Below, piece by piece: positions 1-7,286 of a stretch of 64,000 bases of DNA. The position numbers and the translations under genes were made by a program. How positions within the stretch are numbered: position 1 is the first letter of the stretch; every line of letters starts with the position of its first letter. The DNA lies in NCBI RefSeq assembly GCF_900142705.1, contig NZ_FRBV01000005.1, positions 124,001 through 188,000 on the forward strand. The letters are read 5' to 3'. The notes below the pieces were generated by a model. It did no database searches and was not told where the DNA came from. It saw only the letters and a program-made list of their open reading frames with translations. The DNA is from Nitrosospira sp. Nsp11. GTDB taxonomy: Bacteria; Pseudomonadota; Gammaproteobacteria; Burkholderiales; Nitrosomonadaceae.

Positions 1-319
1 GCAAGAGGCCACTACCCGCGCCAATCGCAGCACCGGTTCCCCCGCCGAAAGCCCCACCTGCCGCCGCGCCAACACCTGTACCGATGGCGGCAGTTCCCAA
101 GCCGCTGAGTATCGAGGCCCGATTCGGCGTCTCTCCTCCAATTTGCGCACTCGCGTACTGTTTGCAGTAGGTATCGTCTTCTCGAAACTGATCGAATGTT
201 TTGCCTGAGCCAGGCAATGCCATTACGCTGGGGCCGCTGGGAATGCTTGCGCACGACGCCAGGAAAAAAGGCGCAAGCAGTGTCAACAGTAAAGGCGCGC
301 CGTATTGCATCTTTGTCAT
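1..319 (-). CDS. Glycine-zipper lipoprotein, 3' part outside window
   Basis: The reading frame starts at 319 and runs off the left edge, so only about 106 residues are seen. The N-terminus is a lipoprotein signal peptide ending in the lipobox LASC with the acylated Cys at residue 23. A charged stretch (DQFREDDTYCKQYA) follows, then a Gly/Ala-rich zipper (GTGVGAAAGGAFGGGTGAA) typical of glycine-zipper outer-membrane-associated lipoproteins. Such proteins are thought to insert or oligomerise in membranes, but no precise role can be assigned. It lies 14 bp downstream of the next gene on the same strand, so the two may be co-transcribed. Confidence 0.75.
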   Translation of the reverse strand, partial: MTKMQYGAPLLLTLLAPFFLASCASIPSGPSVMALPGSGKTFDQFREDDTYCKQYASAQIGGETPNRASILSGLGTAAIGTGVGAAAGGAFGGGTGAAIGAGSGLL

Positions 320-333
320 GGTGGATTCTCGTC

Positions 334-804
334 TCAATTTTGGCTGGAAGGTTCAGGCGCTACCTGCAACCAGCCATCAGGGCACTTTTTAACGTAAGGG
401 TAATAGCCTTCAGGATTTCTGCAATAGTGCCAGTAATTGATTTGTGGCTGCGGCACAGCTTGCTGGGGCTGCGGTTGCTGTTGTTGAATATATATTTGCG
501 GAGCCGTTGGCACAGCCACTACGGGGGGATAGGCATAGTACGGGGCGCCATAACCATAACCGCCATAGCCACCGTAGCCACCGTAGCGAAAACCACCATA
601 ATAGCCCAGGCCATAACCCATCCCTAATCCTAGTCCATATGCACCGAAGGCATAGCCCGGATAAAAACCTCCCCCATAATGATGGTGGCCACCCCCATGA
701 TGGCCGCCGCCGTGACCTCCGCCATGGCCACCCCTTGCCCACAAGGCGGAGCCGGAAGTCAGCCCGAGCCCAAGGACGATAAGGCATACTAATTTAATTT
801 TCAC
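334..804 (-). CDS. Secreted Gly/His/Tyr-rich protein
   Basis: 156 residues from a GTG start; GGAG stands 6 nt upstream. A Sec signal peptide (about residues 1-23, cleavage after SALWA) precedes a low-complexity region rich in Gly, His and Tyr (HGGGHHGGGHHHYGGG, then GY repeats), a Gln/Pro stretch, and a conserved-looking C-terminal block with two Cys (YCRNPEGYYPYVKKCPDGW). This tail recurs in short exported proteins of Betaproteobacteria whose function is unknown to me. The His-rich part could bind metal, but that is only a guess. A weak copy of a palindromic motif found elsewhere in the window lies at 860-873, about 60 bp upstream. Confidence 0.75.
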   Translation of the reverse strand: MKIKLVCLIVLGLGLTSGSALWARGGHGGGHGGGHHGGGHHHYGGGFYPGYAFGAYGLGLGMGYGLGYYGGFRYGGYGGYGGYGYGAPYYAYPPVVAVPTAPQIYIQQQQPQPQQAVPQPQINYWHYCRNPEGYYPYVKKCPDGWLQVAPEPSSQN

Positions 805-1127
805 ATAAGCTCCAGTTCTGTATCAGCGCACCTTCGCAATTTAGCTTAACGCATCAAGCCCGCATTAGTGAACACATCAATATCATTTCATTTGGTTAGA
901 ACATCAATCGCTCGCGGCGTTCCAAGGCCCGGATGAACCGGGTGAGAGTACTGTTGCGTCGCGCTGAATGAGCGTAGGCTATGGATATTGATAGTACTGC
1001 CTGGATCGGAACCCAGGATTTTTGGTGGAAACCCGGGCAGAGCAACCATGCATCTTTAGCAAGCTGTTCTTTTTCGATTAGAATTACCACATCCAATCTC
1101 CTGCGAACCCGCTTTAAAGGAACAATT
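805..1127. other. Intergenic region between divergent genes
   Basis: 323 bp with no convincing gene. It holds the promoters for the leftward Gly-rich protein and for egtB. A weak match (11 of 14) to the GTGCGTTAGTGAAC palindrome lies at 860-873. The reading frame of egtB is open upstream to 981, but that stretch has no ribosome binding site and no EgtB similarity. Confidence 0.5.
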
Positions 1128-2435
1128 ATGACGCTGTCATCACTATCTCCTGAATATACCGCCATCCGCAACCGGACACTGGAACTGGTCGAGCCGTTGC
1201 TGGATGAGGACTGCTGCGTACAGTCGATGCCCGAAACCAGCCCGGTCAAGTGGCACCTGGGCCATGTGGCCTGGTTCTTTGAAGCCTTTGTGCTCCGGCA
1301 TTATGAAAAGCCGTTCAAACCCTTCCATGATGCGTTTCTCACCATGTTCAGTTCTTATAATGCCACCGGCCAGCCCCATCCCGATCCCAAGCGAGGACTG
1401 TTCACGCGGCCTTCATTGCTGGTAACCCGGGATTATTGCCAAAATGTCTCCGAACGGATGGGCCGGCTTTTAAGAGAATCCCCCGAGGATAAAATGCTGC
1501 GCATGCTGGTTGTCCTTGGCCTGCATCATGAGCAGCAGCATCAGGAGCTTATACTCGCCGATATCAAGCACCTCTTATCGCAGAGCCCGTTGAATCCATG
1601 CTATAAACCGCCGCAGGCGCCACAATCGACATCGCACCCGGCAGCACCTCCTCCGCTTAAATGGCATCATTTCGATGGGGGTCTTGTAGAGATAGGCTAC
1701 CAGGGCGAGGGGTTCAGCTATGACAATGAATCTCCCCGGCACAAGCAGTATTTGCAACCCTACCAATTGGGATCGCGATTGATAACTAACGGAGAATATC
1801 TTCACTTCATGGAAACGGGCGGGTACGACAACCCCGCAGTATGGCTCGTGGAAGGATGGGATTGGATGAAGACCAACGAGCGTAACCATCCCCTATACTG
1901 GCGCCGGAATGACGGCGGATGGGACGAATTCACGCTCAGCGGCCCCATGTCGCTGAATCCGAGTTTGCCCGTCATCCACATCTCGTTCTACGAGGCAGAC
2001 GCCTTCGCGCGATGGTCCGATGCGCGGCTACCTAGCGAAGTTGAGTGGGAGAATGCCGCCTCGCAACAGAAAATAGAGGGGTGTTTTGCCGATAACAACC
2101 GTTTTCATCCTTGCTCTGCGGGTACCATCGCTGATGCGGCTGATAATGGGGAGCTTGCCCAGCTTTATGGCGATGCGTGGGAATGGACGCAGTCGAGCTA
2201 TTCGCCCTACCCCGGCTACAACCCGGCAAAAGCGAATGCCAATGAACCCATGTCGCAGGTATGGGATGAGGCGGTGGGCGAATACAACAGCAGATCGATG
2301 GTGAACCAGTATGTGCTGCGTGGAGGCTCCTGTGCAATTCCGAAGGCGCGGATTCGCGCAAGCTTCCGCAACTTCTTACCGGCGAGCACGTGCTGGCAGT
2401 TTTCAGGTATCCGGCTGGCGCGCGATGTCACCTGA
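1128..2435 (+). CDS. egtB: Ergothioneine biosynthesis protein EgtB (sulfoxide synthase)
   Basis: 435 residues. EgtB is a non-haem iron enzyme that joins hercynine to a thiol donor with O2 to give a sulfoxide intermediate of ergothioneine, a cytoplasmic antioxidant. The N-terminal DinB-like domain shows HLGHVAWFFE (H43, H46) and HHEQQHQE (H133-E140), which supply the iron-binding histidines; the C-terminal formylglycine-synthase-like domain ends in LRGGSC and FSGIRLARD. The start at 1128 was chosen because AAAGGA stands upstream; the frame is open to 981, but that extension resembles nothing. The usual partner egtD is not adjacent, so it must be elsewhere or the enzyme works on another substrate. 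Confidence 0.92.
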   Translation: MTLSSLSPEYTAIRNRTLELVEPLLDEDCCVQSMPETSPVKWHLGHVAWFFEAFVLRHYEKPFKPFHDAFLTMFSSYNATGQPHPDPKRGLFTRPSLLVTRDYCQNVSERMGRLLRESPEDKMLRMLVVLGLHHEQQHQELILADIKHLLSQSPLNPCYKPPQAPQSTSHPAAPPPLKWHHFDGGLVEIGYQGEGFSYDNESPRHKQYLQPYQLGSRLITNGEYLHFMETGGYDNPAVWLVEGWDWMKTNERNHPLYWRRNDGGWDEFTLSGPMSLNPSLPVIHISFYEADAFARWSDARLPSEVEWENAASQQKIEGCFADNNRFHPCSAGTIADAADNGELAQLYGDAWEWTQSSYSPYPGYNPAKANANEPMSQVWDEAVGEYNSRSMVNQYVLRGGSCAIPKARIRASFRNFLPASTCWQFSGIRLARDVT

Positions 2436-2463
2436 GAGCCACGTCGGAGAAGCTGAGGAACGA

Positions 2464-2780
2464 ATGTTCAGTCTGTTGAAGAACATCGCCTTGAGTGCTG
2501 CCTTTATCGGACTGGCGGCAGGCTGCTCCACTACCCAAAAAGCAACCTCGTCGCTCAATTTCAGACCGGATATGTAAAGTTCTACCTGGATATCTTCAAG
2601 CTGCCGTCAGAGCAATTTGTCCAGTCCACGCCCGTGTTCCTTGCCGAGACCTATTACAACAATCATACGTTGCTGCTTTTTGTATCGTTTACCCGCACCG
2701 ATCTCACCGCTCCGCCACAAATGAGTATTTTTCGCAAAGCGGTCAATACGGGAGATATTCCGCTGGAAAGCGGGAAATAA
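2464..2780 (+). pseudogene. Small lipoprotein gene with a frameshift at an A-run
   Basis: An ATG at 2464 begins a lipoprotein signal (FIGLAAGC) and the frame stops at 2577 after 37 codons. In the next frame the sequence continues without interruption to the TAA at 2778-2780, giving residues such as VAQFQTGYVKFYLDIFKLP and LLLFVSFTRTDL, which look like genuine protein. One extra A in the run of five at 2537-2541 would join both parts into a protein of about 105 residues. This is either a real disruption, a sequencing error in a homopolymer, or slippage. It follows egtB by 28 bp on the same strand. The product family is unknown to me. Confidence 0.55.
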
Positions 2781-2810
2781 GCCAACGCGGTCAGGCAGCC
2801 CGGGTCTCGG

Positions 2811-4172
2811 TTACTTCGAAACGTCCACAACCTGGCCCGTCAAAAAGGCGGCCGTCATCAGTGCCATGGTTCGCGTACCAACCACGAGCGCCCGCTCATC
2901 GACGAAGAAATTCGGACTGTGGTTTGGCGCCGCCTTTAAAGGATCCTGACCTTCGGGCGTGATGCCCAGAAAGAGATACAAGCCAGGAGCCCCTTGCGCC
3001 AGATAGGAGAAATCTTCGGATGCCCCGGTCAACCGCGCAACGGCAACCTTGCCGTCGGCAGCCTTGCGAATGATCGGCTCCATCTTTGCAGCCAACGCAG
3101 TGTCGTTGACCGTGGTTGCGTAGATGGGTATGACCGCAACCTCAGCCTTCGCTCCGGCGCTCTCGGCAATGTGCTCGGCGCTCAGCTTCACATCCCGGCC
3201 GACCTGGTCGCGAACGCTTTGATCGTAGGCCCGGATAGTGCCCGACATGTCGACGCGATCCGGGATGATGTTCGGCCCGCTCCCGCCTTTGATCATGCCG
3301 ATCGTCACGATTGCGGGGGACAATGCCAGATTCGCCCGCCGACTGACGACGGTCTGCAAACCTGCAAGCACTTGCCCTGACGTGACGATCGGATCGATCG
3401 TATTCCACGGCATGCCACCGTGGCCCTGACGGCCGTGGACGCTGATCTTGAGCATGTCGCCACTTGCTGTGGTCGCGCCCGTGCGCCAACTGATCTCGCC
3501 AGATGGCCCCGGCATGACATGAACCGCAAAGATGGCATCCGGCTTAACGTTCTTGAAGAGTCCCTCCTCCAGCATCAGCTTTGCCCCCCAGCTTTTGCCT
3601 TCGCCGGGCATGACGATGCTGGAGCCTTCCTCGGCCGGCTGAAAAATGAACATCACCGTTCCCGGCAATTGCTCCTTCATGCCTGCAAGGACCTGGGCTG
3701 TCGCCATCAGCATCGCCGTGTGTGCATCGTGGCCGCACGCATGCATGACCCCCACCTCGTCGCCGTGATAAGCTGCCCTCGCCCTGGAGGCGAAAGGCAG
3801 TCCCTCAGGCTCCGTGACAGGCAGTGCATCCATGTCGGCGCGCAGTCCTACGACCGGTCCCGGTTTTGCGCCCTTCAGAATGCCGACGACGCCTGTTCTG
3901 CCCACTCCGGTCCGGACATCCAGACCCAGACGCTTCAGGTGCTCTGCGACAAGTCGGGATGTGCGCTGCTCCTGGTCTCCAAGTTCCGGGTGCTGGTGTA
4001 TGTCGCGACGCCAATCGATCAGTTGCTTTTCGACTGCCGCCGAGCGTTCGCGAATTTGCGCTTCCAACGATGCCTCCTGGGCTTCAGCCGATGGCGTCCC
4101 AACTATCAAGAGCGCAACCACCAGCGCCCGCATCTTGAAGCAAACATCTGCCGCAAAACCGGTTTTCTTCAT
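2811..4172 (-). CDS. Exported M20 family amidohydrolase (hippurate hydrolase-like)
   Basis: 453 residues. M20D metallo-amidohydrolases cleave N-acyl amino acids or similar amides with a di-metal centre. Metal-site signatures are visible: MHACGHDAH near residue 150, QPAEEG, and a late HSPNFFVDE. The dimerisation lid domain (HGRQGHGGMPWNTIDP) lies in the middle. An N-terminal signal peptide (MKKTGFAADVCFKMRALVV, cleavage near AEAQ) indicates a periplasmic enzyme, unlike cytoplasmic HipO. The start at 4172 has AAGGAGG 7 nt upstream; a longer frame to 4235 lacks one. It lies 49 bp downstream of metY on the same strand and may be cotranscribed. Confidence 0.85.
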   Translation of the reverse strand: MKKTGFAADVCFKMRALVVALLIVGTPSAEAQEASLEAQIRERSAAVEKQLIDWRRDIHQHPELGDQEQRTSRLVAEHLKRLGLDVRTGVGRTGVVGILKGAKPGPVVGLRADMDALPVTEPEGLPFASRARAAYHGDEVGVMHACGHDAHTAMLMATAQVLAGMKEQLPGTVMFIFQPAEEGSSIVMPGEGKSWGAKLMLEEGLFKNVKPDAIFAVHVMPGPSGEISWRTGATTASGDMLKISVHGRQGHGGMPWNTIDPIVTSGQVLAGLQTVVSRRANLALSPAIVTIGMIKGGSGPNIIPDRVDMSGTIRAYDQSVRDQVGRDVKLSAEHIAESAGAKAEVAVIPIYATTVNDTALAAKMEPIIRKAADGKVAVARLTGASEDFSYLAQGAPGLYLFLGITPEGQDPLKAAPNHSPNFFVDERALVVGTRTMALMTAAFLTGQVVDVSK

Positions 4173-4221
4173 CGTCAGCCTCCTTGGATCCAGAAAAGCT
4201 ACAAGCGAGTGCCCAAGCGTT

Positions 4222-5496
4222 TCAATCCGCTGCATCCAGCGCCTGGGATATATCCGCGATAATGTCCTCGATGTGCTCGATACCCACGGATATTCGGACC
4301 AGGCCTTCAGAAACCCCGGCTTTTTTCAACTCTTCCGGATTGAGCTGGCGATGGGTGGTGGATGCGGGGTGGCAAGCAAGCGATTTCGCATCGCCGATAT
4401 TGACCAGGCGCAAAATCATCTTCAGCGCATCGATGAACTGCGCGCCGGCGGCAGCCCCGCCCCTGATCCCGAAACTCAGCAGGCCGGACGCTTTTCCCTT
4501 GCTTAACCGATTACACAGGTCATGATACCGGTTGCTTGGCAATGCCGCGTAGTTGACCCACTCCACTTTTGGATGCTGCTCAAGGAATTGCGCGACCTTC
4601 AATGCGTTTTCGCAGTGCCGATCCATTCTCAGGCCCAGCGTTTCCAGCCCTTGCAGTAGCAGGAAAGCGCTGTGCGGCGACAGTGCCGCACCGGTGTTGC
4701 GTAGCGGCACCACCCGGCACCTCCCAATGTACGCTGCGTTTTCGAAAGCCTCGGTATACACGACCCCATGATAGGACGGGTCGGGCTCGTTCAAAAGCCG
4801 GAAACGCGCTTTGTGCTCCACCCAGTCGAACTTCCCTGAATCGACTATCGCGCCCCCTACTGTCGTGCCATGGCCACCGATGTATTTCGTGAGGGAGTGT
4901 ACGACGATATCGCCGCCAAACTTGAAAGGCTGGCATAAGTAAGGCGTGGAAACGGTGCTGTCCACAATGAGCGGTAAGCCATGCTTGTGCGCGATATCAG
5001 CCAATTTTTCAATATCGACGACATTACCCGCGGGATTCCCGATCGATTCGCAAAAAATCGCCCTGGTATGGTCATCTATCTGTTTCTCCACCGCGCCATA
5101 GTCATCATGCGAGACCATGCGCACCTCTATGCCTTGCCGCGGAAACGTGTGGGCAAACAAGTTGTAAGTGCCGCCATAGAGCTGGGCAGTGCTGATGATA
5201 TTGTCGCCAGCGCTCGTAATGCACTGGATGGCATAAGTGATCGCCGCCATGCCGGAAGCCACGGCTAGCGCGCCGACCCCACCCTCCATCTCCGCGATGC
5301 GCTTTTCCAGCACATCGGTGGTGGGGTTCATGATGCGCGTATAAATATTCCCCGCCACCTTCAGGTCGAACAGGTCGGCACCATGCTGGGTATTGTCGAA
5401 GGTGTAGGAAGTTGTCTGATATATGGGAACCGCCGCCGCTTTCGTCGTCGCTTCGGATTCATACCCATAGTGCAATGCCAGCGATTCTAATTTCAT
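4222..5496 (-). CDS. metY: O-acetylhomoserine sulfhydrylase (MetY type)
   Basis: 424 residues, the usual length of O-acetylhomoserine aminocarboxypropyltransferases. These cytoplasmic PLP enzymes make homocysteine from O-acetylhomoserine and sulfide in methionine synthesis. Seen in the sequence: the N-terminal YQTTSYTFD and NIYTRIMNPTTDVLE blocks, the PLP-lysine motif SLTKYIGGHG, and the C-terminal SLACHPASTTH and VRISVGIEHIEDI of the Cys/Met metabolism family. The loop usually written DNTFATPYL is DSTVSTPYL here. AGAGGG precedes the start at 5496. Confidence 0.93.
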   Translation of the reverse strand: MKLESLALHYGYESEATTKAAAVPIYQTTSYTFDNTQHGADLFDLKVAGNIYTRIMNPTTDVLEKRIAEMEGGVGALAVASGMAAITYAIQCITSAGDNIISTAQLYGGTYNLFAHTFPRQGIEVRMVSHDDYGAVEKQIDDHTRAIFCESIGNPAGNVVDIEKLADIAHKHGLPLIVDSTVSTPYLCQPFKFGGDIVVHSLTKYIGGHGTTVGGAIVDSGKFDWVEHKARFRLLNEPDPSYHGVVYTEAFENAAYIGRCRVVPLRNTGAALSPHSAFLLLQGLETLGLRMDRHCENALKVAQFLEQHPKVEWVNYAALPSNRYHDLCNRLSKGKASGLLSFGIRGGAAAGAQFIDALKMILRLVNIGDAKSLACHPASTTHRQLNPEELKKAGVSEGLVRISVGIEHIEDIIADISQALDAAD

Positions 5497-5597
5497 ATCG
5501 GCCCTCTAGTTTTATCTGGATAAGTGATCCATTGTCATATGGCTTCCGCGACTTTAGCAACGACTTCAGCAACAATTAGTACTTAGGCGGCTACATT

Positions 5598-6290
5598 CTA
5601 AAACCAGCAAGCGTTAAGCCGGTCAAGTTTCCTGCCGCCACTTGCCTCTTGCCACTGGAAAAATCCTACAGGTTTTCCATCAATAACGAAACGACGCCCT
5701 CCGACATTTTTTTCATATGTCTCCATCATATTCCCGGGGTCTTCGAGGTACTCTTCAAATGATCGGCCCGGCAGGCTGTCATTCCTGGCAGGAAGGTAAT
5801 CATATCGCTCCCACAGTTTCTCGCCTTTTGCTGACATCAACCTGCCGGTGACTCCCAGTATGGGTCGATACTCACTCGAGAATCCATGCGTTTGGGTTAT
5901 ACCGTAGACTTTTACCTCGACTTCAAATCTGCCATCCGCATCGGTGGCGGCAGTAGTAAATTGCTTATCGAGAAACTTCGGGTGTTTTTTTACCTGGCTC
6001 TGGAATTCCTCAAGAACAATATTGCCGATATCGATCCCATTACTCTTCATATAATCCGTTATGAGCTGATCATTAGTCTTGATCGCCTCCGTAAGAAGCA
6101 CCCCTATCACCCCAAACGCCAAGCCTGCAGATTGCGCCGGCCCATGGTAATAGGCTTTGGGAGGCACTTTGACAGCACTATCGAAGCTTATAGTCCTGAT
6201 ATCGGCCTCGTTTTTGCCAGCCAGCTTGGTAGTGGAAGCACAAGCAGTAAGCAGAAAGCATAAAACCCAGACCAGATAATTTTTTGTCAT
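5598..6290 (-). CDS. Predicted lipoprotein of unknown function
   Basis: 230 residues, starting at 6290 behind AAGGGGAAT. The signal peptide ends in LLTAC (Cys 17), so the mature protein is lipid-anchored. A hydrophobic patch near residues 53-68 (AGLAFGVIGVLLTEAI) is followed by a mixed alpha/beta region and a Cys near the C-terminus. No family is recognised with confidence. Neighbours (metY upstream on the same strand order, a membrane protein beyond 6563) do not suggest a pathway. Confidence 0.75.
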   Translation of the reverse strand: MTKNYLVWVLCFLLTACASTTKLAGKNEADIRTISFDSAVKVPPKAYYHGPAQSAGLAFGVIGVLLTEAIKTNDQLITDYMKSNGIDIGNIVLEEFQSQVKKHPKFLDKQFTTAATDADGRFEVEVKVYGITQTHGFSSEYRPILGVTGRLMSAKGEKLWERYDYLPARNDSLPGRSFEEYLEDPGNMMETYEKNVGGRRFVIDGKPVGFFQWQEASGGRKLDRLNACWF

Positions 6291-6562
6291 ATTCCCCTTA
6301 TTTTCTTTTATTTTCCTCTCTCTCGATACGCTCCCGTGCTGGATTAAACACGTGCGTGTCGAGCCTGCGAGCCCAGAATTCTATCAAATCTGTCGTATCT
6401 GTCATCATCTGCGGGAAGGAAAACCGGAAGAGACACGTCGGGCAGCAAAGGTGACCTGCAAGCCGTGCGATTCCTGGCGGCAGGCACAAAAAAGGGAAGG
6501 ACGAAGGCCGGGAATCGAGGATGAGCATTGGAACGGGGAACCGGCGCATCGACGTCCCGCGC

Positions 6563-7087
6563 TTACTCGCGCTTCTCTCGTACCACCCCGATCAGGTCAC
6601 GCGCGGCAAGCCCTATGGCAAGCGTGGCAAAGATGGTAGCGAGTGATTTTGGGGAAAGGCGTTTTTCGAACCCAGGCGTGAAACGTTTAGGGATAAGGTG
6701 ATAATCGATTACATAGGCGGCCGTTGTCACCGCCGCTGCCCCGAGGATAGGCTCCGCCAACGATGCCGGCGCCGTGCGGCTGCAGGCGCGGGCGCGGCCA
6801 TGCTCTGCAGAGTGTCGGCCAAATAACTTTTCATAAAACAATGCCCAGAATATTGCCGAAGCATGGTTCAGCAAAAAACCGGTAAGCGTATATTTTAGTG
6901 AAGGGCTATCCTGAAGCGCCGCTTCATCTCCCCATATGATATGACTCGTCGCGTTCAGGGGCGCGTAATATGAGCCCGTTTCACGCTTTCCTTCCACTAG
7001 TGCAGCGGTCGCGGTTGCCAATCCACTTATGGTTCCCGAGGTCACTGCGCGTTTGAGAAAGCCTTGCGATTCCTGTTTTTTTCTCAT
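6563..7087 (-). CDS. Integral membrane protein of unknown function
   Basis: 174 residues from the ATG at 7087; AGGTGAG lies just upstream. A GTG three codons earlier (7096) is also possible. Four hydrophobic stretches are visible: around SGTISGLATATAALV, TGFLLNHASAIFWALFYE, ILGAAAVTTAAYVIDYHL and SLATIFATLAIGLAARDLI. The first 20 residues are basic, which suggests the N-terminus is in the cytoplasm. The HAS..W..FYEKLFG and YVIDYHLIPKR pieces look like conserved family signatures, but I cannot name the family. Confidence 0.65.
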   Translation of the reverse strand: MRKKQESQGFLKRAVTSGTISGLATATAALVEGKRETGSYYAPLNATSHIIWGDEAALQDSPSLKYTLTGFLLNHASAIFWALFYEKLFGRHSAEHGRARACSRTAPASLAEPILGAAAVTTAAYVIDYHLIPKRFTPGFEKRLSPKSLATIFATLAIGLAARDLIGVVREKRE

Positions 7088-7286
7088 ATTGCTCACCTGA
7101 TTTGATACTGATAATTGGCTCGTAAGATCATAACTGCCTCCACCATGCTACCCCCGAAGACGTGAAACTGCTGTTCGGCCGCGCACATACGCCGGAATGA
7201 CAGCCTGTCAATGGTGAAAGCAATTTATAGAGACAGGAATATTACCGACTCGGGCTGGGCCTGTACCGTGCCGTTTGTAGCCTCCT

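Noticed and set aside
3420-4262. 280-codon open frame opposite the M20 amidohydrolase gene
   Set aside because: It is the shadow of a well-supported gene; the translation is Arg/Cys/His-rich and matches nothing.
6298-6549. 83-codon minus-strand frame between a lipoprotein and a membrane-protein gene
   Set aside because: No ribosome binding site at any start; only the last 36 codons look protein-like, which is too little.
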